Below are positions 35,141-46,900 of a DNA stretch of 64,000 nucleotides, piece after piece. The DNA is from Gymnogyps californianus. Taxonomy: Eukaryota; Chordata; Aves; Accipitriformes; Cathartidae. Under the pieces are notes generated by a model. That model saw nothing but the letters and a program-made list of their open reading frames with translations. It searched no databases and was not told where the DNA came from. The stretch lies in assembly GCF_018139145.2 (NCBI RefSeq), contig NC_059476.1, positions 10,821,501 to 10,885,500 of the forward strand. Direction: 5' to 3'. Each line of letters opens with the position of its first letter. Position 1 is the first letter of the stretch. A program made the translations under genes and the position numbers.

Positions 35141-38100
35141 CCAGTGATACGAAGCTTTTGTTGGTAGTCTCATAAATGATTAGAGCATTCTTGCTATGCA
35201 CATGCTCTGCTTTACAACAGCAACTAGACCCCAAGACTTCAAAAGGATTAGCCACAGAAGTGAAAAATAGACATAAGTGTAAGTGCCCTTAGGACTTTAG
35301 TTGGCAAGTCCAAGTAAACTGGTCAAAGTTGCAGTATAAATGGAAAAAATTTCAAGCAATGTTGTACTGTAGTACTCACAATTTCATTACACAGATATCA
35401 TAATATATGTGTACATTTTTTTCCCCTTGAAATTTAGGGGATTATGGTTCTTAATCCTGTGGCAGGTTTGAAAAATCTCCATTTTTAGCTGTGGCACTTG
35501 AGGGCTTTCAAGGACTCACTTGCATTCTGCCCCCCTTAAATTTAAGTGCATTTTCTCACTGATTTCCATGACAGCCGTAATTTCACTCTTTCTTTTCAAA
35601 AGTACAAAGCTCCAATGCTGGTAAATTGTATAGGGATAAGATTGAACCCTTTGTGAACAGAAAATCACATGAAGGCAAAGGTGTGTGATAAACTGATTTA
35701 TCTGTGGCTTTGCAATTATTACACAGATAGCATTTTGATATGTGCATTATGTTTAGCAACTCAGTATCTATGCCTGTAATACATAATTTTTTACTTAGTA
35801 GTTTATCTTCCAAAACTGTATTGCATTTTTCAATGAGTCAGCTGGTTACAGTGAGTCCTGCAATTTGTGAAGCAAATGAATTTATGTATTATGACATGAA
35901 ATGTACTTCATTTATTTATATGCCTCTGTTTATTTATGATAATACTTCACAGGAGATGAGTGAATATTCTATAATACCTTTCAAGAGGTCAATGTAGTCT
36001 TAACAATAGTGTCTTCACTCTGCACAGACTAGTAAATCTTTGCTGAGGGGCGAGGTGGCTGGGGTTTGTATGCTCATCATGACCTGCGTGGATTAGCGAA
36101 GTGCAAAGGTTCCAGTGAATGTGTATGTACAAACATACATCTACGGCGACCTCCGGGGCATGCTTAAAGCTCATCTGTTTCCCTCAAGGATTTGAAAAGA
36201 TGGGAAGGAGGATTAAAAGAGTGGTAAATGGGTAGAAAAAGAGGACTCAACTTCTAATTTGCTGGTCTTGTTAGTAAGAGAGGAATTGCTTTTGTTTAGT
36301 TAGCATGAAGCCGCTGTAGGGTATTTGCATCTTTTGCTAAAATAAGGCATCTAGAAAGTGAAAGGAAAAATCATTCTTTTGGTTCTGTGGAAATTTAAAG
36401 ACAGAAAATAATTGATCTGCCCTCAAGTCCACAGCTACCTAAAGAAGGGAAACAAAATAGTGTATGTATCATATATAAGTGGCTACAATATGATTTTAAA
36501 GTGGAATTAGGCCAACTTGACTTGACACCTTCCTTCTTTCTCTACTAATGCCAGCTTTTCAAAAGATTTCAAGCACCCATAATCTATGCCATCTTTTCAG
36601 AGCAGTCCAGCTGCTACGAGAGCCACCATGGCCATCCGTCTCAGCAGCGGTGCTGGTTCACAATGTTTCAGTGGGATTACACAGCATGGCGGAGGAGCGT
36701 GGACTTTCAGTGGATGACTAAACCGACCTTAGAGGGTTTTCCTGACACCATCTCTCCTTCCTGTGCACCATGTCCCTTGCATCAGGCTCAGCGCTTCTTT
36801 GAACCAGCTCACCACAGGGTAGAAAACTCAACTGGCAAAAAATGTGAATAGTTTTCCAGTGGTTGAGTGAGTTGAACTGCCTGACTGAAGAGTGAGAAGG
36901 AAGGGGGAAGAAAGGAGAGAGCAGCAAGCCACTATGTTAGAGCCACTTTCTCTTGAAGTCTTATCCTAAGAAAGAAACTCTAGGTAAGTATACCTGCAGG
37001 CAATGAAACTCAGGTCTGTTTTTCTCAAGTGCTCAATGCTTCTGCTAACTCCCATGGTGACACCTTAACAGTCAGATTCTCAAAAGGACTTAGTTTTCAG
37101 TGAGCACCCAGGGTGCTGAGGCCTTTAAAATTTCTGCTCTCTTCCTTTGCTGCCTACTTGGGAAATGAGCTTTTTGTAAAATTCCAGCTTTACTCAATAA
37201 GTAAAGCTTCTTAGTTAACTGCACTAGCTGGAGGAAAGGCATGGATCTTTAATACACTCTGCTAGTATTTGCTAGAGCAGTCCAGGTTGATTATAAAGTG
37301 TCTCTGCATGAAGGAGGCCAGTGCCTGTAATTGCCTCCAAAGTCGATGCAGAGTGTGGGGCATGAAATACTGTGAGATGATGGGTCAGTCTCCAGACCGC
37401 AGCCAGGACACGCACCTCTTCTCTGAAAATCATTTCTTTCTCTGTTCAAACATCAGTGCTCCAGGCTAGGCAGAGCTCCTTAAAAACATATTCTGACATT
37501 TGATAAAATTGTAAGCACCATGCTTGAACCCAAGAAGATGTAAAGACACTCTGTCCAAGGACTCCAGGAAATGATGCAATCTGCAAACCATTTACTACCT
37601 GTGTGTTTTACCCTTGGATGTTGCCAAGGTGCTTAACTCTGCTTTATGGACTCCCCATTAAACTTATCTCATTGTAAAACGGTGTTTCTTTAGGGAGGGG
37701 AAAACGTTTCAACCTTAAAAGATTTAAATCAAAATCCCTGAGGATTTATATGCACCAGGAAGTTGCACCAGTTTGATCTAAACAAACTGATGACGTGAAA
37801 GTGGGTACGACAGCCTCGGGGGTCCGACGCACCCCGCTTTCACTGGCATAGCATTGGCTGACAAAGGCTTCACCATTCCCACCTCCATTTGTGACAGTTG
37901 GCAGACAGGGAAGTATGCCAGGGCCTCAGCCGCTCCGGTGTAAAATCTGGCATATTATCACAAACCACTTGGAAAGGTACTGGGATATAAATTGGGGTAC
38001 CTAAAGGTAGGATGCAGACTGTCACGTTGGTGCTTTGACATCCTCTGACAAAACCTCGACAGGCCACGAGACAGGGAGACATTTCAGTGTGGTTTAGCTG

Positions 38101-39922
38101 AGGAAAGAGCATCCTTACAGGCAGCCATGCTTCATGGGTGACGAGTCTGCCTCTGGCAGGGTGGGGGCTTTGGGGTGGCTACAGCCCCTGCACCCCGTCC
38201 CCTCACACCCACCCACCCCAGGCTCCACACTTTCTCCTCTCTGTTTGCCCTTGTGTTTTGGGGGCTACACGGAGAGAGGAGAGCCGGTAGGTGAAAAGGC
38301 AGTGTTTGCAAAGAAGCTGTTGGACACAACACATTGAGGCTTGGCCTCCAACATCTGCCTCTCGGAGGTGGTGCAGTGGTGCCATCTCCTTGCGGCCTTT
38401 GCCTCTCCACTCTGCCTCCACGAACTCAATGTCCTCCTTTTCCTTGCTCATTAACACTCGCCGACTTGGTAATGAGCATTAAACTGCAATTTAGAGCAGA
38501 CAAAAGAAGAGTGTACAGGAGAGCGGGAGGAGTGGGACAGGGAAGAACAAGCACTGCTCAGCTGACCTCTTTGGCCCTAAGAGCTCCTCCTGGACAGCTG
38601 ACAGCTTCAAGTTTGGGATGGCGCTTGGAGCTTCCCAAGCAGCTCCCAGCCCAGGCAGGGGGGCTGGCTGGTGGCTGCTGCTCCAAATCTCATCCATGGG
38701 GGTGAGGAACAGGGTCTGCCCCCATCACCTCCAGTTTTGTCCTACCAAGTCTCTTGCTCATGGGGCTGGTTTCCCAGCCTGGTGGGGACAGGTCGGTGGG
38801 AAGGGTGGTCCCCGCTCAGTTGTCCTTGCTGAGCTGTGGCACCCAGGCCTCCCTGTTCCAGGGCTGACCGTGTAGCCAAAAGCACTGTAAAATGCATATG
38901 CATCCTCAATTTTGCATGAAAAGAATCAGTGTTGTGAAATTAGCTCTCCAAAATACGATCCAATAGCTCTGTTTGCATGGCCTCAGGCTGATGCTGGCTA
39001 GGCCATAAATATCTCACAGCCTTTTGGTATGAGACCAGCCTAACCCATGGGCATGCTGGAGCCTGCTTTGGGGAGGAGGGGGACGTCTTCATTCCAGGCA
39101 TTGCAAACCGGCACAGCTCCCCGCTATCTGAACTTGCTGCTTCCTTCCTATTGTTAATTTGTTCCTTCCTGTAGCTGATTTGTACCTCAATTTTCCTGCT
39201 ATCTTTAACGTTAATTCATTGTGTTTTGTGTAACAGAATGGTGTTTAAAGACCGGTTCCTGGACTGGCATTAGCCAGTGAATATCCAAATGGGATACTTT
39301 GGTCTTTCCTTCAAGGGTCTGGGTTTGAAAAATCAGCTCATTATTTTTTTTTTTTTTCACTTGGAAATCGTGGAGGATAATGCAATATGGTCACAGCACT
39401 CATGGATGGATATCCCTATCTGGGGGAAAAGAGGGACAAAGAGGAGACTTCTGATCTCGACTTTCCATTGAGAAAGATTCAGCAAAGACGCATGATTAGA
39501 GCACTTAACTGGAGAAGCAGTTTTAACCTACAGTTAAGAATATTTTTGACTTATTATTTCAATATACTTAACCAAGGCTAAACTGTGTCAAGAAAATGGA
39601 ACGAAAAAGGTAAGTGTAAAATGGGAATGAAGGCAACTTGGAGAGCATGACAGGGAAGCAGGCTGAGGGGACAGGTAAGTCCAGACTCTGTCCAGATGGT
39701 GACCACCCCAGTAACTTGATCAGGGAACAAGACACAATTAAAACTCTTCCAGTGGATCCTTTATGGGAAGGTGTGAGTGAGAGAGAATAGCATTTCCTGA
39801 CTGCACCGATTCCTGTGAACCTGTGTGGTCTTAAACTCATTTATATGGAGCACTGCAAGCAGCAAAACCTGAATTAATGCTATGAGACAGAAATGAAGCC
39901 ACTAATGGACAAAAGGAAGCAT

Positions 39923-40030
39923 GAGTCTAATGGTTCAAACACAGTGCTGGAGAGTCAGGAGACCAGAGCAGTTTTACCTGATTTAGCTACTGACTCATCT
40001 TAAGAGACTGCGAGGAATTCACTTGTATCA
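39923..40030 (+). mobile_element. MIR/CORE-type tRNA-derived SINE relic
   Basis: The string GTCTAATGGTTCAAACACAG, then TGCTGGAGAGTCAGGAGACC, then TTAGCTACTGACTC parallels the well-known amniote SINE head (tRNA-like, with a gtctagtggtt A-box region), followed by its core and a weak tail. It is diverged and has no coding content. I identify it from memory. Confidence 0.7.
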
Positions 40031-41227
40031 AAACTGTTGCTGCTTTTGGCTTGGGGTCCATTTTTCTGAAGTTACGGCCATTTTGAGCACTCTGACCCAA
40101 GCTCCCGTATGCCGCGGCTGCCTCATCTGGAGGCTATGAGCATTCACTCATTCATGCTAGCGTAGCCCTGTGAACCTCTCAGGGGAAAGGGCACAATATT
40201 ATAATTTAAATAATTTACTTTAAACCTTGGCTCAAGGGACGGCATGGCCATTAAGTAATGGCCTTTGTAATCTAGCAAGCCTTTCCTGCCCTTCCCTGTG
40301 ACGGATCCTGTATTTAACACTTCACCTGGCAAAGCGCAGAACAATTTTCCCCCACTTACCTTAACAAGGCAAATCTTTTACTCACCACACCACAGACAGG
40401 CTGGCCACTTTGATTGAGATGGCTCTACAAGGGCTGTACAAAGGATGACTCAGGAAAAGCTTTGCTAATCCCGAGAGTCTCCATCAGGCAATTCTGTGGT
40501 ATCCAGGTATTCCTACCGGTAGCTGGCTTGGGGCTCCTGTCTGCCCATCAGGGCTTCTGTCGCAACAAGCACAAGCTCACACATAGTCATACGTTAAAGC
40601 CTTAATTACAAACGAACTGTCAGCTAGTGCAAACTGGTTTTCAGGTAATGCTGTTGAGGATCGTTGGGTTTCCAGGGGTAAGTTGGGTGGATATGAATCT
40701 CTAGCTTCAAAAAAGACTGTGTTTAGGGACAAGTTTGGTGCCTGTCATGTTGTCATGGGTGCCACTAAGAGCACTTGGCTTGCTTCAAGAAAAGAGGGGT
40801 ATTTATACAGGCATACAGCTTATATAGTGGTTCATGGGGAAAAAAAAAGGAAAGGAAAAGAAAAAAAACCCCAAGTCTGTCTTTGTGGATAAACTGTTTG
40901 CTTTTAGAGGTAAGGCGAAACAAAATCTTGCTGGGTTCTGACCCAAAGATACTTGTTGAAAAGTTTCTTGTGAGGCAGGTTTGCGAACTATGTGTTGTTG
41001 AGAGCAACCAAGACGACTGCAGCCACCAGCTCTGTCTTCCCTGCATTGTCCAGTGATGGGCATAGTCTGGGACGTGCTATGGAGGGAATTTATCCACACC
41101 ATGGCTGAGTGCAGCCGCAGCTTATGTCTTTCTCCACAGCATTGGGTGCTGATTCCTGTCAGAGAGGCCACTGGATGAAGTATAACCTATCTCAGACATG
41201 ACCTGGCATGGCACTGCCTATATTTTC

Positions 41228-41280
41228 CCTCAAGCAAAACTCCCACTGACATCAGTAGAAGTTTGATTCCAGAGGAAGCC
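41228..41280. repeat. Fragment of palindromic MITE core
   Basis: CAAAACTCCCACTGACATCA then GTAGAAGTTTGATTCC parallels the palindromic core aaaactcccattgacttcaatgggagttt of the same repeat group. Only the core remains. Confidence 0.45.
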
Positions 41281-42104
41281 GAATTCCTAGCTAGTTAATG
41301 TGATTCAAGCCTTCCTACGTGAAACACAAGGGACTGATGCAGTCTCTCCACCTTGGGAGTCGCATCTCCTCACACCATGGCTGAACTTGCCCCAAGGTCT
41401 GCTGTGGAAAAGCTGAGCAAGTCTGAGCCATTTTCACAACGTCGGTGAAGTTTCACAGCCTTGAGCAGTCATTATTGCACTGGGTCGTACCCCTGAGGTA
41501 AATTATTAATAATAATAATATGTTATTTTTGTTAAACCTGACATCTCCTTTCATCTCAGCCCCATGCTTATCAGGAGCTCTGCAACAACAAAAAAGGAAA
41601 GTTTTATTTCCACATTTCCATCCCTTCGTCTCATCACACCGCGTCTGCTTTGGGGAGTGAAGAGTAATCTGTGGAAAGCTTTCATGCTCTCAAACCTACC
41701 AAAACATGCAATATTAATTGGGATTATTAATTGTATTTACTGCACTAGCAAGTCTAACCTTGTTAAAGGCCAGTGTGAAGATGTGGGATCATTTCTGTCA
41801 TTTGGAACATCCTGCATGCTACCTCCTCTCAGAAATCAAAAGGAAAATTACCTCACTTTTATTAATCATCCTTTTTCTTACAAGATTTTGCCTTTTGTTT
41901 AGCTGCACTTCACAAGGAGAAGGTGTGTTTTCTGTGCTGCTTTGAGATCTTGGCAGTTAATGGAACTCTTTGATTTTTAAATAAGAGTTATTCCTCTGAG
42001 TGTACAGTATAAACCTAACAGGCAAGGGACTGTGCCTTTAAGTTCATCAGTTTTCCCAGTGCTGTACTGGAAGGATTGGACTGAAACTTTAAACATTTCT
42101 AGCC

Positions 42105-42480
42105 ATACCTAGCATATGTATAATTTATAAGCCACACACCGTTTGCTGTCAAATAGGCGATTGATCTGACTCGGATCTCGTTAATTATCCTCCACATACA
42201 TTATACGTTAACAGATCTTCAGTATACTGTGTATCAATATTAATAAGATTATAAAACACTATTGATAATTAGGAAGAGAAAGAGACCAGGCCTTTGATTC
42301 ACTCTGTTACTAACGCCCCTGCATCTCTAGATTAAAAAGAGACCACTTTTCGTTTAATAATATCAGATCAGTACATCCATCTTCTAAAATGCTTTATTAA
42401 GAGAAAGCTAAGATTTGCATCCCTATGCAAGGGGCTATTTGAAATTGATTATGGAGGCATCATTGATGTGTGAGAAATTT
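42105..42480. promoter_or_regulatory. Candidate enhancer (ONECUT/homeodomain-like sites)
   Basis: It holds ATCAATA at 42233-42239 and TATTGAT at 42260-42266 (an inverted ONECUT/CUX-like pair), with GTTAATTATCC upstream and several TAAT cores. No repeat or ORF explains it. Inferred only. Confidence 0.3.
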
Positions 42481-43774
42481 GTTTCTCTGTCTTGTCTAAA
42501 GGGGGGCCTAATAGGTGGGAGGGATTTAAGGTGGAGCACTGCACTCTTGGATCTTTGATCAGGAAATTTCTGTTTTTCTTTGTCAGGCTATATTTGGTAA
42601 GCCAGATTGTTGTGTTTTGGAGGAAATTAAATGGGATGTCATACTACTTCCTTTTAAAAATAACAACATCTATGTTATCACACTCCACAAGAGAACAGTG
42701 CAATTAAATAACAATATTTGTCTTTAAATTATGTGGCTCTGATTAATTTTTTTCATTACTTTTTACAGTTTTTCTTTTTTTTTGCTCTGACCTGCCTTTT
42801 ATGTTTCCATTAAGCTCATTTGCAACAAGCAAACCAGAACAACAAGCTGCTAGCAAGGGCTCTGAAACACTTCATATTCAACTTGAATCAGGCAAACTTT
42901 GCTTTCCTAGAAATTTCGTACTAAAGCGGAGGGGAAATCACTGAAGGATGATAGGGAAAAACAGGCACAGAATAAATTCAGGTTGCCACATGACTGGTCC
43001 TCCATCGGGATGCTGCATAGCACCATACTGGCTTGCAGACCAACACCGCAGCCAAGCCCAGGTGCTTTTTCTATCACCTTAGAAAAATGATTCGACATTC
43101 AAGTGCGAGACCTGCTTCTACCTTGCTGCCGATGTCCACTGATCACCACAGAAGCCCAATTGTCTTCATTAAACTTCAGAGCAGCTCTTCCCTGGGCCGA
43201 CTCGCACAGTGCCAATGCGGCCAGGCAAAGAGTTCCCAGGCCCCCTCCCTGCTCTGGAGCAATTCTGCAGGGCATCCTTCCCGCTGCTGACACCGGCTCG
43301 GCTCCCCTGGGCTGGCCAGCGTTAGGAGACCTCATTCCAGCTACCACAGATATTTTAAGCATCGTGTCCCGCAACCCTATTGAGATGGGATTTCTAAAAT
43401 ATCGTGTTCAGGGCACCAACAGCTGCTGCACTGGTGCTCGTGATGCTGCACTGAACAACGGGCTGTAGTGGAAGATACTCAGTGTGAGCGGCAAAGGGAA
43501 ACTGAGGAAAACTAGCCTAGCTTGGACAGGGGTTTTGCTCAGGGAAAATTCACACATGTATTTTCCTGCAAGGTAGCCCAGTAGATTCTCATTTCCCATG
43601 GTAATTCTGCTAAAAGCCTAAATAAAAACATCAATTTCTGGCTTCCAGAAAATCTGTCCTATATATAATCTGCCCATTCCCTAGAGCTCTGCAATTTTCA
43701 AGCACTCTGGGAGAGATCATGGTTCGCAGGACTGTGGAAGAGTCTCTGAGATGAGGGAGGTCCCACGCTGCCAT

Positions 43775-43825
43775 CTCCAGTGCAAGGTCTTGGGAAAGTC
43801 CCTTCATCTGCCTGGGACGTTCATC
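43775..43825 (+). mobile_element. Possible MIR-like SINE tail fragment
   Basis: AAGGTCTTGGGAAAGTCCCT then TCATCTGCCTGGGACG resembles the MIR tail (aggtcttgggcaagtcacttc). It is short, with little support beyond this stretch. Confidence 0.35.
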
Positions 43826-46639
43826 GTACTAGTGAGGGGTCACAGGGACCACTTGGGTACAACCGTGGGGTACAGGAGAAACACCCAGAGTACCTAAAAT
43901 GCTAGTGGGACCCCGCCTGCATCCATGCCAACTGGAGCAAGGCCACCAAACGAGGTCATAACTTTTAAACTGCTCAGTTTGCCATGCCTCATTTGGTCTG
44001 AAACTGGGGAGGGAGCACTCAGCTGAGACATGCAGGTGGGGGAGCACAGGGAGAGACGATGACCTGCCTGGGGAAGGCTGGGCTGCAGCTGGGAGCAGGT
44101 ACATAAGCCCAGATTAAAATTTACGTACTGGATACGTAAGCAACACAAAGGGCTTTCTGAGGACCTGAGCTTGCTGCAAGAGGAGGGAAACCTGGGAAAA
44201 TGAGATGAGTAAACATGATGTCAAAGAAATGTTCTGTTTTAACCTCTCAGATGGTTGTGCCCTTCGTTTTTGTGGAGGAAGCCTTGAAGAAAACCGTAGA
44301 AAGAACAGCAAGAGACAACAATGTGAAATGGAGGCTAAAGGCTCAGAAAGGAAAACACAGAATAAACCAATAAAAGTGCAGCGAGATAACACAAAGAACT
44401 GTAACTTTACTTCCTGATCCTGGAAGGCATAATGGCTGGCAGATTTTTGTGGGAATCCCGCAAGCCGAGCGTGTGGGCTAACAGGGCAGCAGGGCTTGCC
44501 TGTGTCAGCCTCTGGCTAAAAGCTTGCTGTGGCTTCTCTCTCCGACAGGCAGCTGGCCCAGATGCACCATGGAGTAACTTCCTGAGCCAAAGTTCACTTC
44601 TGGTGGCAGGGCTGTCCCCAGTCGCACCAGGCACGAGCCTGGGACACTGAAGACCTAGCCAAGCCACATCACATCCATTCACGCTAGTTTTTGCATACAG
44701 TTCAGGACATAAATAACTTGCTATGTATTTCTGGAGACGCACCGTGTACGCTGCATATCCTGTGCGTGAGCACAGTAGCACTCGCATGCACAAGGATGTT
44801 TACAAAAGACAGCAGGGAAGCACCGGAGGTGTAATTTTCTCACAAAGGAGGGAGCTCATTCCCTTAGGCCCACAGAAATTTCTTTAATTTCTTACAGTTT
44901 AGGAGACATCCTTACACAAAAAAACCACATGAGGAACTAAACTACTTTCATTAACAATGCAGAGAAGTGAGGGTATTTACAACACTGGAAGCCAGCTAAA
45001 AAAAAAATGAAGATCCAGTTCAGATTTAAAGCACCGGCAATATCCCAAGTTAATGCATTCATGTGAACATATTTCCCAACAGAAATCGAAGATGAAGAGA
45101 AAGCACCCAGAAATTTGGGGTTCTGTCCTGTCTTTGCCATTGGCTCTCTAGTGACCACCAGGGCATCATCTGCTCGCTTTTCCTCTTGGCTGCTGTGCAT
45201 TGCGGAGGCTGAGCAAGCCTGGCGTTCAGACTTCACTCAGTCTCTGAAGTCAGGTGCTGCACCGCAGAAATCTTCAGCTGGCTTGAACCGGGAAACAACG
45301 GCCAGGAGAAATCCCTCAGCTGAGTGGTTCGATGTATGGGACAAACACATGCTGAGAACACGATGAAATGCTTGTCTACCACCTTGTGCAAATGAAAGAG
45401 CCGTTGATGTAATCAGGGTCATAGCTGAGGCTGCCAGCATAAGAGGTGAAGGGTTTTGCTGGCCAGTCTTATCCATGGGGCTGAATGGGTGTTGAAACTG
45501 TGCTATCCCGCGTCACAGGTCCTGCCAGCTTTGGGCTCAAATGTGTTATAGGAAGAGCATGGAAGAGCTTGCTTCCTCTGTGGCCCTGCTTTCCGTAGCT
45601 GTGCAAAAGCCTTCTGCCTCTCCAGCTCTCAGGCTGGGGCTATTCATTAAGAATCAAAAGAGGGAGGGGAGGAGAAAATGTGTGTGATTCTTGGTATCAT
45701 CACAGCACATGCTGAAAATGAGATCCTTGGAGGCAACAGCAGCAGCCTGTATTTACTCAAATTAGGGCAGTGGTTTAATGCATCAGAGCCTTTCTGATGG
45801 ATCATGACAATTTATGGTGTGGAACCATTATGGTGGAAATGATGGGAAGGATCCATCATCGCAGAGATGATGCTCCAGGTGTCTGTGTAGCCCGGAGCGA
45901 TTATTACGTGGCCCCTTGACATGGTACCTCCAAACAGCTCCATTGTGCCAAGATTTGCATGTTCTTAACCTGCTTAGTGTTCCTACATCAGAAGGAGCAG
46001 AAAACAAAAGGAAAATAATATCCCCATTTGAGCTTGGGCACGGTAGACTATTTTTCAACCCTGGCAACATTTTAACTTCTATCGAAGAAGAACAGTTGCT
46101 TTTGTGTTGAGTGGAGAAACCCTGAAGATGAAGATGCAGTGTGAATAAAAATAGCAAAACCTTGGTAGTTTTGCACTTAAGAAAAAAAATACTTAGGCCA
46201 TTTGAAACAATAAGGATTTGCTCCCAGCTTGAGATTTTGTCTGACAAATTTCAGAGAGAAGAGATTTTTCTCTCCCTCTCCACTAGCCCTGAGACATACT
46301 GCAAAAAAATGCGTGCACATGAACTGTTGTCACTGGGAATGTACCAGCCTTCCATTAACATTGCTCTCCATAGGATGGCGGTTGGCAGGAGTGCTCATTT
46401 TAAAATCCAAAGGCTCATGTCTAGTGCTCCAGCCCTTATTCCCCTGAGTTTTTTCAAGCCACTTGAGCCACTTGTCTCGAGCCTGCTTGCTTTGATCTCC
46501 TCCTGCATCGAATGTGTCCAGAGAGAGCCCTGCAAGGGGAAAGCATGAATCGAATCGTACGCTCCCATCTCAAATCTTGCCCATTGCAAAGCCATACCAG
46601 GAAATTGAGGAAATGTTCCAGGTTTAAGCTTTCTACCCT

Positions 46640-46900
46640 TAGCCAGAAATTAAAACACCTTCATTAATCCAATCTTAAATCTCAACTAGCTGCTGCTTAA
46701 AGTGGTAATAAATATTTCATACTGATTGTGTTGCGTTCCTTGCTGTGTTTATTAAATGGAGTTTCTCATAATTCCAGTTATTCATTTTAATAGGTCAGGA
46801 CTTGGCTGTGATTTAAACAGACCACTGAGGAAACAGCCGTGGTTAAACATTGTAACAATATGGATTATTAATTTAATTGGCCAGCTATTACTTGTTTTGA
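46640..46900. promoter_or_regulatory. Candidate enhancer (homeodomain/SOX-motif-dense block)
   Basis: It is dense in TAAT cores and contains ATTGTAACAAT at 46849-46859, an inverted pair of SOX-like ACAAT sites, followed by ATTATTAATTTAATTGG. The block has neither repeat nor coding character. Function is inferred from composition only. Confidence 0.3.

Noticed and set aside
36000..36020. GTGTCTTCACTC considered as the end of VTI1A (antisense)
   Set aside because: Flanking codons do not give the VTI1A membrane anchor.
37060..37130. Possible MITE fragment with GATTCTCAAAAGGACTTAG and GAGCACCCAGGGTGCTGAGG
   Set aside because: Resembles an old repeat core but similarity is too short to call.
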